A stretch of DNA of 64,000 nucleotides from 34-65-8 sp964516135 (GCA_964516135.1 CAZEWN010000002.1:124001-188000); one strand, 5' to 3'; counted from the first letter of the stretch, positions 17,589 to 25,995 are shown. Notes: generated by a model from the letters alone, not told the origin. A program made the numbers and translations.

Positions 17589-17960
17589 TCATTCATAGCT
17601 GACCACCTCCCATTCGATCCCATCCCAATCGAAGAAGTAGAACCGACGCCCGGGCGCGTAGTCAGCATGGTTGAATGCGACGAGGCCCGCTGCGATCACT
17701 GTCTCCTCGGCCGCGTGGAGGTCGTCGACTGCCACGCCTATGTGGTTCATCGGCGTGCCCTTGGGGAAACAGCCACGCACTGCGGGGTTGGAATACAGCG
17801 CGACGTAAGTGGCGGCGTCGCCAAGGTGGATGGTATGGCCGCCGTTCATTGCCGCGCCTTCCCAGCGGCGGTGCCAACCGCACAGATCCCCAAGCAGCCG
17901 CGCGGTACGCTGCGGGTCGGTGACCGAAATGTTGACGTGTTCAAGGCGTCCCTTTGCCAT
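17589..17960 (-). CDS. VOC family (glyoxalase/dioxygenase fold) protein, probable SoxR target
   Basis: A 123-residue vicinal-oxygen-chelate protein. Metal-site positions of the paired beta-alpha-beta-beta-beta modules are visible: the N-terminal His in LEHVNISV, a central HTIHLG, NHIGVAV and a C-terminal Glu in WDGIEWEVV. It could be a glyoxalase I-like or fosfomycin/bleomycin-type protein; the substrate is unknown. A strong AAGGAGG site lies 6 nt before the ATG. Its promoter has a 19-bp spacer containing a SoxR-type dyad, and soxR is divergent next to it. Redox-cycling compounds are therefore the likely inducers, which suggests detoxification of quinones or oxidised aldehydes. Confidence 0.82.
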   Translation of the reverse strand: MAKGRLEHVNISVTDPQRTARLLGDLCGWHRRWEGAAMNGGHTIHLGDAATYVALYSNPAVRGCFPKGTPMNHIGVAVDDLHAAEETVIAAGLVAFNHADYAPGRRFYFFDWDGIEWEVVSYE

Positions 17961-17995
17961 GATGTGCCTCCTTGCATTCGAATCGGACGCACAAA

Positions 17996-18026
17996 TCTAT
18001 GCAACTTCAAGCCCGCTTGAGGTCAA
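17996..18026 (-). promoter_or_regulatory. SoxR-type promoter with operator inside a 19-bp spacer
   Basis: Read on the minus strand: TTGACC (-35, 18026-18021), exactly 19 bp, then CATAGA (-10, 18001-17996). The dyad ACCTCAAG-CGGG-CTTGAAGT (18023-18004) fills most of the spacer and matches the CCTCAAG-N4-CTTGAGG form of known SoxR sites at 13 of 14 arm positions. A long spacer with a central dyad is the hallmark of MerR/SoxR-activated promoters. It drives the VOC gene. Confidence 0.8.
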
Positions 18027-18050
18027 GCGACTTTGTGCTAGAGCGCCGGG

Positions 18051-18497
18051 ATGGACGCCAACGACCTGCTATCGATCGGAACGCTCGCCCGCCGCACCGG
18101 GCTCGCCGCCTCGGCCATCCGCTTCTACGAGGACAAGGGGCTGGTCACGGCGCATCGCACCGGTGGCAACCAGCGCCGGTTTCGGCGATCCGACATCCGG
18201 CGGCTGAGTTTCATCCTGATCGCACAAAAGCTGGGGCTGACGTTGGAGGAGATCGCGGAGCAACTGGCGCGGTTGCCGGCCGGTCGCAACCCGACGAGCT
18301 TCGACTGGTGGAAGATCAGCGAGGCAATTCGCGATCGGCTCGACCGGCGCATCGCGCAACTTCAGGCGATGCGCGACAACCTCGACGGTTGCATTGGTTG
18401 CGGGTGTCTCAGCCTCAAGAACTGCAAGCTGTACAATAGCGATGACGTTGCCGCGCAGGACGGAGCTGGTCCGCGTATCCTGCGCGAGCTCGCCTGA
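18051..18497 (+). CDS. soxR: Redox-sensitive MerR-family regulator SoxR
   Basis: A 148-residue MerR-family protein. The winged helix-turn-helix is at residues 6-75 (LLSIGTLARRTGLAASAIRFYEDKG), followed by a dimerisation helix (about 85-118). The [2Fe-2S] motif of SoxR is CIGCGCLSLKNC (C-x2-C-x-C-x5-C, about 109-120). SoxR activates transcription when its cluster is oxidised by redox-cycling drugs. No soxS is nearby; in most non-enteric bacteria SoxR directly controls a few detoxification genes, here apparently the divergent VOC gene. Its own promoter must overlap the same operator. Confidence 0.93.
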   Translation: MDANDLLSIGTLARRTGLAASAIRFYEDKGLVTAHRTGGNQRRFRRSDIRRLSFILIAQKLGLTLEEIAEQLARLPAGRNPTSFDWWKISEAIRDRLDRRIAQLQAMRDNLDGCIGCGCLSLKNCKLYNSDDVAAQDGAGPRILRELA

Positions 18498-19025
18498 TTA
18501 ATCCTCCGGCCCCAATGCAGGGTCGAGATCGCGCGGGCGGGTAAAGTGAACCAGGCGCCCCGTCCCATCGGCCAGATCCGCCCAGTCATCAATGTCGAGC
18601 TCGAACACCGCGAAAGTCGCCGTGGGAAATTTTCGCGCTGCTTCATCGAACAGGGCGTTTTCCCCCTCGGACGGCACAAGCGCGAACAGAACTTCCTGTA
18701 GGCCGGGATTGTGGCCGGTGACCAGCACCGCCGCAGCGTCGTCAGCTCTTTCGCGTACGACGTCGAGGATCGTCTCGGCGCTGGCAAGATAAAGCCGGTC
18801 GTCCCACAGTGGATCGGCATCGGGCAGGGCCGCCTCGAGCGTCCGTTTGACCCGTTCGGCCGGGCTGGCGAGAACGCGGTCCCAGGCCGTGCCATGGTCG
18901 CGGATATGGCGTCCGATCAATCGCGCGCCGCGCCGCCCGCGTTCGTTGAGCGACCGGTCGAAATCGCGCTTGCCGATATCGTCCCAGTCGGATTTCGCAT
19001 GTCGGAGGAGGCCGAGGGTCTTCAC
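18498..19025 (-). CDS. SixA-like histidine phosphatase
   Basis: A 175-residue histidine phosphatase (phosphoglycerate mutase-like) superfamily protein. The N-terminal catalytic motif is LLRHAKSDW (RHxK form as in SixA), the second His lies in VTGHNPGLQE (about 100), and an Arg lies in SPAERVKRT. SixA dephosphorylates histidine-phosphorylated proteins; the substrate here is unknown. Its ATG overlaps the stop of the upstream helicase gene in ATGA (19022-19025), so the two are translationally coupled. The 3' end converges on soxR without a gap. Confidence 0.85.
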   Translation of the reverse strand: MKTLGLLRHAKSDWDDIGKRDFDRSLNERGRRGARLIGRHIRDHGTAWDRVLASPAERVKRTLEAALPDADPLWDDRLYLASAETILDVVRERADDAAAVLVTGHNPGLQEVLFALVPSEGENALFDEAARKFPTATFAVFELDIDDWADLADGTGRLVHFTRPRDLDPALGPED

Positions 19026-21640
19026 TGGATGGCCTCGTCGCTTTTTTCATCCGCCGCCGCAAGCCCCGAAACACCGCCCGCGATCCTCGCCAGCGCTTCT
19101 TCCAGAGTCAGGCGGATCACCGGTGTGCCCGGGGGAAAGGCGCTGAGCAGGCGGCTGGGAAAGGCCGAGGACAGAACGACGAAGTGGCCGGCGTCGTCGC
19201 GGCTGCGGATCAGGCGGCCAAACGCCTGCGCCAACCGCGCGCGGATGATCCGGTCATCGTGCGCGCTGCCGCCGTTAGCCGCTCGACGGGCACGGTGCAG
19301 GATGTCGGGGCGGGGCCACGGCACCTGTTCCAGCACCACGCAGCGTAGCGATTCGCCTGGCACGTCGACCCCGTCGCGCAGCGCATCGGTGCCCAGCAGG
19401 CTGGCACGCGGATCGTCGCGAAAGATGTCGACCAGCGTGCCGGTGTCTATCGGATCGACGTGCTGGGCATAAAGCGGCAACCCGGTACGGGCGAGCCGGT
19501 CAGCGATGCGGCCATAAACCGCGCGCAGCCGCCGCACAGCGGTGAACAGCCCAAGCACGCCGCCGCCCGCCGCCTCGATCAGCCGGGCATAGGCACCGGC
19601 AAGCGCTGGCAGGTCACCGCGCGGCACATCGGTGACGATCAGCACTTCGGCGCGGCGGGCATAGTCGAAGGGGCTTTCAGCCGTGGCAAGCATTGGAGCA
19701 ATATCCAGATGGCTTGCACCGCTGCGCGCGATTGCGCCGTCCCAATCTTCGCCATCGCGCAAGGTGGCGCTGGTCAGCATCACACCATGCGCCGGTTCGA
19801 GCACGACCCGTGCGAACGGTTTCATCGGGTCGAGCCAGCGACGGTGGATGCCGACATCGAATTCGCGCGCCTCGCTCCGCTCGACAGAAAGCCAGTCGAC
19901 GAACTCCGGGTCTGCTGGCCCGCCGAGCCGCGCCAGCAGCGCCTCCCATGCCTGGATCAGCTCGACCCGCCACGCGAGCGAGTGACGCGCGCCCTCGATC
20001 CGCGCGCGGCCCTGCGTGTCGAGCCAATCGGGCGCATCCTCCAACACCGCCTCGAGCCGGGCCGCGAGCCTGTTCAGTGGTTGGCGAATGCGGGCGAGCG
20101 CGCCCTGCGCCTCCTGCGCCAGCTCGACCACATTACCGGGCAGCTGCGTGGCTTCGGTTTCGATGCCATAACCGGCCTCCTGCCCACCGCTCTCATCGCG
20201 CGAATAGGTGGCCGAGCGGACGGCCGCCAGCAATCCTTCGAGCGGACCCATCGGTTCGCCTTCGATCAGCCTCTGCAACCAACCGTCGCAGGGCAGGGCA
20301 TGAGCCGCCTCGGTGGCCGTTTCGATCGCTTCGCCGCCCGCATCATCGTAGCTGGCGACATCGGCCAGGCGGGCGGCAAGCCCGCGACGACGTCCCTTTG
20401 CCTTGCGCTCCGGCCCCACGATCCAGCGCCGCAGCTCGATCGCCTCCTGCCCGGTCAGCGCGGCGGCAAAAGTGGAATCGGCTGCGTCGAATACATGATG
20501 TCCCTCGTCGAACACGATCCGCGTGGGGCGATTGGCAGGGTCGCGAGCACGCGCGGCGTTGATCATTACAAGCGCGTGATTGGCGATCACCAGGTCGGCC
20601 TGGGCCGATGCGCGCGCGGCCCGTTCGATGAAACACTTCCGGTAATGCGGGCACCCGGCATAGACGCATTCGCCGCGCTGGTCGGTCAGTGCGGTGATCC
20701 CGCGCTTTCTGAACAGCGTGCCAAGCCAGCCGGGCAGATCGCCGCCGATCATGTCGCCGTCTTGCGTATAGGCCGCCCAGCGCGCGACCAGCTGCGCCAG
20801 CATCGCCGCGCGTCCGCTAAACCCGCCCTGAAGCGCATCCTCCAGGTTGAGGAGGCAGAGATAATTCTCTCGTCCCTTGCGAACCACCACCGGGCGGGTG
20901 CCGTCTACGCGCCTTTCGGGCCAGGCGCGCCGCGCCTCCGCGCGGAGCTGTCGCTGCAGGTTCTTGGTATATGTGCTGACCCACGCCGTCCCGCCCGCCG
21001 TGGCGGCCCACACCGAGGCGGGGGCAAGATAGCCCAGCGTCTTGCCGATCCCGGTTCCCGCTTGCGCCAGCAATATATGCGGTTCGCCCCGGGCGCGGCG
21101 CGGCGCGAAGATACCGCCCGCTTCGCGCGCGTATCTCCGCTGGCCGTCGCGGCGCTCGGAACCGGCGCCTGTCAGGTGGTCGAGCTGTGCATCGATTTCG
21201 GCAGGTGAGAGGGCAACCTGCGCTGGTTGAGGTCGCTCGGGCCCCTCTTCCCACTCGGGCAAGCGTGAGAACAACCATTTTTCCGCCCGCTCGGGCCGGG
21301 CGACATGCGGCAAAAGAACCTGGGCCCAGGGCCAACGCAGCCGCGTGAGCGACTGCAGCGCCGACCAAGCACCCTCTCGCTCCGCCCAGTCCGCGTCACC
21401 ACATGTGCTGATCAACGAACCCGCGGCCCGCTGTAGCAGATCCGGGACGACGTCTTCGCTGGTGGGGGCACTGAGCCCGAGCGCCTGCGCCAGTCCCTTG
21501 GGCGTCGGCACGCAGAACCGTGCCGGATGCACGAACGCGAACAGTTCCAAAAGATCGAGCCCGGAAAGATCGGGATAACCCAATCGGCTGGCGACAAGCG
21601 GTGCATTGAGCATGAGGAGCGGCGTGTCGGCCGCAGCCAT
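19022..21640 (-). CDS. DinG/XPD-type Fe-S ATP-dependent DNA helicase
   Basis: An 872-residue superfamily 2 helicase. Walker A is QAGTGIGKT, the DEAH box is DEGHH, and motifs V/VI appear as GTDALRDGVDVPG and AFGRLIRSRDD. Four cysteines, ENYLC and then CVYAGCPHYRKC (C-x4-C-x5-C), match the iron-sulfur cluster spacing of DinG. The N-terminal 200 residues (before the helicase core) are extra. The start is the ATG at 21640, with GGGGGAGG 6 nt upstream; the longer frame has no such site. Probable roles are unwinding of D-loops, R-loops or forked DNA in repair and replication. Coupled to the SixA-like gene. Confidence 0.88.
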   Translation of the reverse strand: MAAADTPLLMLNAPLVASRLGYPDLSGLDLLELFAFVHPARFCVPTPKGLAQALGLSAPTSEDVVPDLLQRAAGSLISTCGDADWAEREGAWSALQSLTRLRWPWAQVLLPHVARPERAEKWLFSRLPEWEEGPERPQPAQVALSPAEIDAQLDHLTGAGSERRDGQRRYAREAGGIFAPRRARGEPHILLAQAGTGIGKTLGYLAPASVWAATAGGTAWVSTYTKNLQRQLRAEARRAWPERRVDGTRPVVVRKGRENYLCLLNLEDALQGGFSGRAAMLAQLVARWAAYTQDGDMIGGDLPGWLGTLFRKRGITALTDQRGECVYAGCPHYRKCFIERAARASAQADLVIANHALVMINAARARDPANRPTRIVFDEGHHVFDAADSTFAAALTGQEAIELRRWIVGPERKAKGRRRGLAARLADVASYDDAGGEAIETATEAAHALPCDGWLQRLIEGEPMGPLEGLLAAVRSATYSRDESGGQEAGYGIETEATQLPGNVVELAQEAQGALARIRQPLNRLAARLEAVLEDAPDWLDTQGRARIEGARHSLAWRVELIQAWEALLARLGGPADPEFVDWLSVERSEAREFDVGIHRRWLDPMKPFARVVLEPAHGVMLTSATLRDGEDWDGAIARSGASHLDIAPMLATAESPFDYARRAEVLIVTDVPRGDLPALAGAYARLIEAAGGGVLGLFTAVRRLRAVYGRIADRLARTGLPLYAQHVDPIDTGTLVDIFRDDPRASLLGTDALRDGVDVPGESLRCVVLEQVPWPRPDILHRARRAANGGSAHDDRIIRARLAQAFGRLIRSRDDAGHFVVLSSAFPSRLLSAFPPGTPVIRLTLEEALARIAGGVSGLAAADEKSDEAIQ

Positions 21641-21940
21641 GATCGCCTCCCCCTTGGAACACGCCTGCGTCGCTCCGCCCGCAACCCGAAGCCAGGTCCC
21701 TGCGTGTGAAGCATGAAGCGCGGGAAGGGCTGGCAGGACCATAAATCCGTCATGGGGACTCGAGAACGAAATGTAAACAAAGCACGGGTCAGGCATCCGC
21801 ACTCGCTTCCGTTCATCGCAAGATGAAGACGTTTAAACTTGTTCGAAATGAGGCAAATCACTGTTATAAATGAATTTCGGATGTTCCTGAACAGCGGTTC
21901 TTTGGAACGTGCTCAACGCTGGTGCCGTTTTTTGGACACT
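21641..21940. other. 300-bp AT-richer divergent intergenic region
   Basis: It lies between the helicase and a divergent membrane protein gene and is clearly more AT-rich than the surroundings. It holds a TATAAA-like box near 21866 with a possible TTCGAA -35 element, alternating GTTC/GAAC half-sites at 21883-21908, and the general-stress promoter listed separately. No ORF here looks coding. Confidence 0.5.
21904..21929 (+). promoter_or_regulatory. Candidate EcfG (general stress) promoter
   Basis: GGAAC (21904-21908), a 17-bp spacer, then CGTT (21926-21929) fits the alphaproteobacterial sigma-EcfG consensus GGAAC-N16/17-CGTT. Transcription would start around 21936, only a few bases before the ATG at 21941, implying a leaderless or very short-leader mRNA. 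From inspection only. Confidence 0.5.
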
Positions 21941-22927
21941 ATGCGACACACAACCCATCTTGCTCGCAGCGCCCCCATCGCGATTGCCGCGATGCTGGCG
22001 CTTGGTACCATCCCAGCTGTGGCACAAAATGGCTCGGCCGCAACCCAGCAACCGGTGATCGTGCTGCCACCCACCGCCGCTGACGCGCCCCCGGCTCCCG
22101 TGCTTCAACTTCCAGTAACGCCGACCGTGGATGCGACAGTTGCCCCGCCGATCGAGACGGAGTCTGCCGAGCAGATAACAGACACCTCGCCTGTTGCCTC
22201 GGCAAGGCCCGAACCGGTCGCAACTCGCGGCACCCCTGTTTCCGCGGTCGAGCGTCAGGCTCCTGCGGACGGGCCAGGTGAGCTGGCAGCTTCCGTCAGC
22301 ACCCCCTCGACGCCCCCGATGGCCGCCGACCCGGTGATGGCAGCTGCTATCCCCAACGCCTCTCCGCTCCCGGTCGAAACTAGGGCGCAACCGGGCGACG
22401 TGTCGGCAGCGCGGGATTGGACCGGACTGATTGCACTTGCACTCGCTGGAATCATCCCGCTGGGCTTTGCGATTTTTGCCTTCATGTGGTGGCGCCGCCG
22501 CTCGCTCCGCACCAGCCACGTGCCGGTCGACATCGTTGAACAGCCTATGCCGCGGAGTAGCGTAACGGCTGCCTCGGTGCCGGTTGTTGATCACGCGCCT
22601 TATGCTCCAGTGAATACGTCGGCAGTGGCTAGCCCTGTCCCGGTTGTGGCGATGTCGAGCAAGCAGTCACGCGCCAGCGGAGATGTGGTCCTGCCACGGG
22701 AACTTCCAACGACCTTTGCCGAGCGCGACAAGCTGCTCCGCCAGCTGGTTGCCGCCAAGCCAGACCGCGCGAATCCGTTCAAGGCGCCGAGGGCCAGGGC
22801 ACGCCGCGCACGGCTGATCATGCAATCGCTGGGTCGTAAATTCGACGAAGCAAGCCCGCGTTTCGACCTCAGCCAGTACGCCTATCTGTGGCCGAATCTG
22901 GCGAAGCCGCAGCGCGGTTTTGCCTGA
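21941..22927 (+). CDS. Single-pass membrane protein of unknown function
   Basis: A 328-residue protein. A signal-like segment (APIAIAAMLALGTIPAVAQ, about 11-29) is followed by a Pro/Ala/Val-rich low-complexity periplasmic stretch (30-160), one strong transmembrane helix (LIALALAGIIPLGFAIFAFMWW, about 166-187) and an Arg-rich stop-transfer. The cytoplasmic tail ends in a conserved-looking helical motif (FAERDKLLRQLVAAKPDRANPF and a basic AP-RARARRARL) and RFDLSQYAYLWPNLAK. The start is the ATG at 21941 with TTGGA upstream. I do not recognise the family. The upstream motif suggests general stress control. A terminator follows. Confidence 0.65.
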   Translation: MRHTTHLARSAPIAIAAMLALGTIPAVAQNGSAATQQPVIVLPPTAADAPPAPVLQLPVTPTVDATVAPPIETESAEQITDTSPVASARPEPVATRGTPVSAVERQAPADGPGELAASVSTPSTPPMAADPVMAAAIPNASPLPVETRAQPGDVSAARDWTGLIALALAGIIPLGFAIFAFMWWRRRSLRTSHVPVDIVEQPMPRSSVTAASVPVVDHAPYAPVNTSAVASPVPVVAMSSKQSRASGDVVLPRELPTTFAERDKLLRQLVAAKPDRANPFKAPRARARRARLIMQSLGRKFDEASPRFDLSQYAYLWPNLAKPQRGFA

Positions 22928-22955
22928 CCTCCCCACCGAGTGAGGTCGCAGGGAA

Positions 22956-22990
22956 GGGCGTCCGGTTCCATCGGGATCGGGCGCCCTTTT
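22956..22990 (+). terminator. Intrinsic terminator after the membrane protein gene
   Basis: GGGCG (22956-22960) pairs with CGCCC (22982-22986), with an inner TCCG/CGGA stem, and is followed directly by TTTT. It lies 29 bp after the stop codon and before the convergent csoR stop. Confidence 0.5.
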
Positions 22991-23012
22991 CACGTGGGAA
23001 TTTCTGCCCGGA

Positions 23013-23285
23013 TCAGCGTTTCTGGCGCTCCATCAGCTCAATCAATTCATTGAACTTGATGCGCTGCTCCGCCTCGTTTCCGCTGGCGATGGCCTCGGAC
23101 ACGCAGCTTGCGGCGTGCTCCTTGAGCACTTGTGTCTCGACCTTGGCCAACGCGGACCGCGCGGCCGCGAGTTGGTTCAGCACATCAATGCAATAGCGCC
23201 CGTCTTCCACCATCGTGGCAACGCCGCGTACTTGCCCGGCGATGCGGTTCAACCGATTGACCTGAGCCTTGCGAGCCTCGTCCAT
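23013..23285 (-). CDS. csoR: Metal-sensing repressor of the CsoR/RcnR family, probably copper-responsive
   Basis: A 90-residue all-helical CsoR/RcnR-type repressor. The copper-sensing C-H-C triad is visible: Cys in GRYCIDVL (about 32), His in KEHAAS (about 57) and Cys in ASCVSEA (about 61), with the H-x3-C spacing of CsoR. The Asn/Gln in VNRLNRIAGQVRG form the usual N-terminal helix. It is divergent from the copA-copB pair, and a perfect CsoR-type operator lies between them, so it should repress copAB and perhaps itself until Cu(I) binds. RcnR/FrmR-type sensing is the alternative, but the context favours copper. Confidence 0.88.
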   Translation of the reverse strand: MDEARKAQVNRLNRIAGQVRGVATMVEDGRYCIDVLNQLAAARSALAKVETQVLKEHAASCVSEAIASGNEAEQRIKFNELIELMERQKR

Positions 23286-23299
23286 GCCTCGCCTTTACG

Positions 23300-23316
23300 A
23301 TACCCCAAGGGGGTAT
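23300..23316. promoter_or_regulatory. CsoR operator overlapping the copA promoter
   Basis: ATACCCC-AAG-GGGGTAT is a perfect 7-bp inverted repeat around 3 nt, the G-tract palindrome recognised by CsoR-family repressors. Its right arm merges with TATATATAG (23314-23322), a likely -10 region of copA, so repressor binding would block RNA polymerase. The csoR start is 15 bp to the left and the copA start 14 bp to the right. Confidence 0.82.
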
Positions 23317-23329
23317 ATATAGCCGCTGT

Positions 23330-25036
23330 ATGAGTCGCTCCACAAGTTTCTCGCCGTGCCTCCTCACCCGGCGTCGCCTGATCGGCGGTTCCGCATCCTT
23401 GATCGCCGCAGGTGCGCTGCCGGTGCCCGCATGGGCCGCCGGTCGCTCCCTCACCCATGCAACGCGCGGATTTGGCGAGGTGTCGGGCGAGGACATCCGG
23501 CTGACCATCGCCAATCATCATTTCCGCACTGGCGCCCGTTCCGGGCACGCCATCGCGGTCAACGGCACGGTCCCCGGTCCGCTGCTGCGCCTGCGTGAAG
23601 GCCAAAACCTGCGTGTCCACGTGCACAATGCCCTGGCGGAGGATAGCTCGATCCACTGGCACGGGCTGCTGCTGCCGTTCCAGTTCGACGGCGTACCAGG
23701 CGTGAGCTTCCCGGGGATTCGTCCTGGCGAGACGTTCGTGTACGAGTTTCCCGTGCGGCAGAATGGCACCTACTGGTGGCATAGCCATTCGGGATTGCAG
23801 GAGCAGGCGGGGCATTACGGCCCCATCGTGATCGACGCGGCAGATCCGGACCCACGCTACGACCGCGACTATGTCGTGCTGCTGAGCGAGTTCACGCCGC
23901 TCCACCCGCACGAGATCATGCGTAAGCTGAAGGTCGGCGAGCACTACTTCAACCGCCAGATGCAGACCGCGACCGAAGGCGACATGCCGCTGTCGAAACG
24001 GCTGATGTGGGGCCGGATGCGGATGAACCCGCGTGACATCGCCGATGTCGGCGGTGCGACCTACACCTATCTCGTCAACGGCCACGGCCCGGCGGACGAC
24101 CTGGCGTACCAGTTCGCGCCGGGCGAGCGGGTGCGGTTGCGCGTGATCAACGGTTCCGCGATGAGCTTTTTCAACGTCCGCATCCCGGGCGTAGCGATGA
24201 CGGTGATCGCGGCTGACGGGCAGGAGATCGATCCGATCGAGGTCGACGAGTTCCAGATCGGCACGGCTGAAACCTACGACGTGATCGTCGCGCCACCCGC
24301 CGGCACCCACGCGCTGGTGGCCGAGGCAATGGACCGTTCGGGCATGGGTATCGCGACACTGACCTCGCAGCCGGGCACGTTGGCCGCGCCGCCGCCGCTG
24401 CGCGAAGTGCCGACGCTGACGATGGCCGACATGGGCATGGGCGCGATGGACCACGGCGGGCACGAGGGCGGTCACGCGATGGACCACTCCATGCGCGATA
24501 CCTCCCGGCTGCCGCCGCAGGTGGCGGTCGGGCCGGGCCTCGACATGGTCGCGCCGATGCCGGTCGACCGAATGGACTTTCCCGGCCTGGGCCTCGACAC
24601 GGTCGACCACCGCGTGCTGCGATACACGCAACTGAAGGCCCGCAACGCCAATCCGCACCGGATGCCGACGCGCGAGATGGAGATCCACCTCACCGGCAAC
24701 ATGGAGCGCTACATGTGGTCGTTCGATGGCAAAAAGTTCTCCGCCGTGACCGACGATCCGATCCGCTTCGCCTTCGACGAGCGGGTGCGGGTCAAGCTGG
24801 TCAACCAGACCATGATGGCGCACCCGATCCACCTGCACGGCCACTTCTTCGAATTGGTCAACGGCGCGGGAATGATGAACCAGCCGCTGAAGCACACCGT
24901 GGTGGTGCAGCCGGGCGGCACGGCGACTTTCGATCTCACGGCCAACGAGCCGGGCGACTGGGCCTTCCACTGCCACCTGCTCTATCACATGCACGCCGGG
25001 ATGATGCAGGTGGTGACAGTGAGGCCCCTGGCATGA
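23330..25036 (+). CDS. copA: Periplasmic multicopper oxidase, CopA/PcoA family
   Basis: A 568-residue Tat-exported copper resistance protein. The twin-arginine signal has TRRRLIGG (about 13-20) and the cleavage region VPAWA. The copper motifs of a three-domain multicopper oxidase are HWHG, WWHSHSG, HPIHLHGH and HCHLLYHMHAGMM. A Met/His-rich insert (MADMGMGAMDHGG..., about 365-385) is a probable extra copper-binding loop. CopA oxidises or sequesters Cu(I) in the periplasm. No Shine-Dalgarno is seen, and the -10-like TATATA lies only about 10 bp upstream, so the mRNA may be leaderless. The stop overlaps the copB start (ATGA). Confidence 0.93.
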   Translation: MSRSTSFSPCLLTRRRLIGGSASLIAAGALPVPAWAAGRSLTHATRGFGEVSGEDIRLTIANHHFRTGARSGHAIAVNGTVPGPLLRLREGQNLRVHVHNALAEDSSIHWHGLLLPFQFDGVPGVSFPGIRPGETFVYEFPVRQNGTYWWHSHSGLQEQAGHYGPIVIDAADPDPRYDRDYVVLLSEFTPLHPHEIMRKLKVGEHYFNRQMQTATEGDMPLSKRLMWGRMRMNPRDIADVGGATYTYLVNGHGPADDLAYQFAPGERVRLRVINGSAMSFFNVRIPGVAMTVIAADGQEIDPIEVDEFQIGTAETYDVIVAPPAGTHALVAEAMDRSGMGIATLTSQPGTLAAPPPLREVPTLTMADMGMGAMDHGGHEGGHAMDHSMRDTSRLPPQVAVGPGLDMVAPMPVDRMDFPGLGLDTVDHRVLRYTQLKARNANPHRMPTREMEIHLTGNMERYMWSFDGKKFSAVTDDPIRFAFDERVRVKLVNQTMMAHPIHLHGHFFELVNGAGMMNQPLKHTVVVQPGGTATFDLTANEPGDWAFHCHLLYHMHAGMMQVVTVRPLA

Positions 25037-25956
25037 TCTGCCATGCCTGCCTGATCGCCGCGATTTCTCTTGCCGCCCCCGCGGCGGCGCAGCAGGCGCT
25101 CGACCTGCCGCCCCCACCGCCACCCCGGCCGTTGCAGCTCCCGGGCGCGCCGCCGATCGTCGATCCGCACGCCGGGATGGACCATGGGGAGATGGACCAT
25201 GGGGCACCGGCACCCAACATTCCGCCGCCAGCGCAAGCGTTCGAGGGACCGCTTCATGCCGCCGACGCGATCTGGGGCGTGGAACAGATGGCCCGGGCGC
25301 GCGCGCAGAGCCGCGTCCACCACGGCGCGATGACGACCGGCATGATCCTGCTCGAACGGCTGGAGGCGCGCCTATCGCGCGGCCATGACGCCTATCTGTG
25401 GGACGCGCAGGGCTGGTATGGCGGTGATATCGACCGCTTCGTGCTCAAGTCGGAAGGCAAGGGCGAAGTCGACGGCCGGATCGAGGATGCCGACGTTCAG
25501 GCGCTATGGTCGCGCGCCATCGGGCCGTTCTTCGATCTGCAGGCAGGCGTTAAGCTGGACTTTGAGCCCCAGACACGGTCGCACTTCGCGCTCGGCGTCC
25601 GGGGGCTTGCCCCCTATATGTGGCACGTCGACGGGGCAATTTACCTTTCGGATCGCGGCGACGTGACCACCAAGGCCAAGGCCGAATACGACCAGAAGAT
25701 CACCCAGTCGCTGATCCTTCAGCCGCGGATCGAACTGGAATTGGCCGCGCAGGACGTTCCCGAACGCGGCATCGGACCGGGGCTGGTCAAGGCGGAGGCG
25801 GGCCTGCGTCTGCGCTACGAAATCATTCGCGAATTCGCGCCCTACGTGGGCGTCGAGTATGAAGCGAAGCTTGGCGAAACCGCCGATATCGCCCGCGCGT
25901 TGGGAGAGGACAGCGATGGTTTGGCGCTCGTTCTGGGCCTGCGCGCCTGGTTCTGA
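25033..25956 (+). CDS. copB: Outer-membrane copper resistance protein CopB
   Basis: A 307-residue CopB/PcoB-type protein. A signal peptide (CLIAAISLAAPAAAQ) precedes a Pro-rich and Met/His-rich linker (DPHAGMDHGEMDHG, about 43-56). The CopB beta-barrel domain follows (GMILLERLEARLSRGHDAYLWDAQGWYGGD onward) and ends in the aromatic residues RAWF, as expected for an outer-membrane barrel. It overlaps copA by 4 bp and so belongs to the same operon. The long frame upstream of 25033 is a shadow of copA. CopB works with CopA in periplasmic copper tolerance. Confidence 0.92.
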   Translation: MICHACLIAAISLAAPAAAQQALDLPPPPPPRPLQLPGAPPIVDPHAGMDHGEMDHGAPAPNIPPPAQAFEGPLHAADAIWGVEQMARARAQSRVHHGAMTTGMILLERLEARLSRGHDAYLWDAQGWYGGDIDRFVLKSEGKGEVDGRIEDADVQALWSRAIGPFFDLQAGVKLDFEPQTRSHFALGVRGLAPYMWHVDGAIYLSDRGDVTTKAKAEYDQKITQSLILQPRIELELAAQDVPERGIGPGLVKAEAGLRLRYEIIREFAPYVGVEYEAKLGETADIARALGEDSDGLALVLGLRAWF

Positions 25957-25995
25957 GCACTTGCAACATCGCCCCGCGTGGGCAAAAGCCCGCCC

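Noticed and set aside
19460..21208. A 582-codon plus-strand frame opposite the helicase
   Set aside because: Antisense shadow of the helicase coding frame, Arg/Pro/His-rich, with no domain.
21883..21908. Alternating GTTC and GAAC half-sites as a LexA (SOS) box
   Set aside because: Spacing is GTTC-N10-GTTC and GAAC-N4-GTTC, not the GTTC-N7-GTTC expected in Alphaproteobacteria. The general-stress promoter explains the GGAAC element better.
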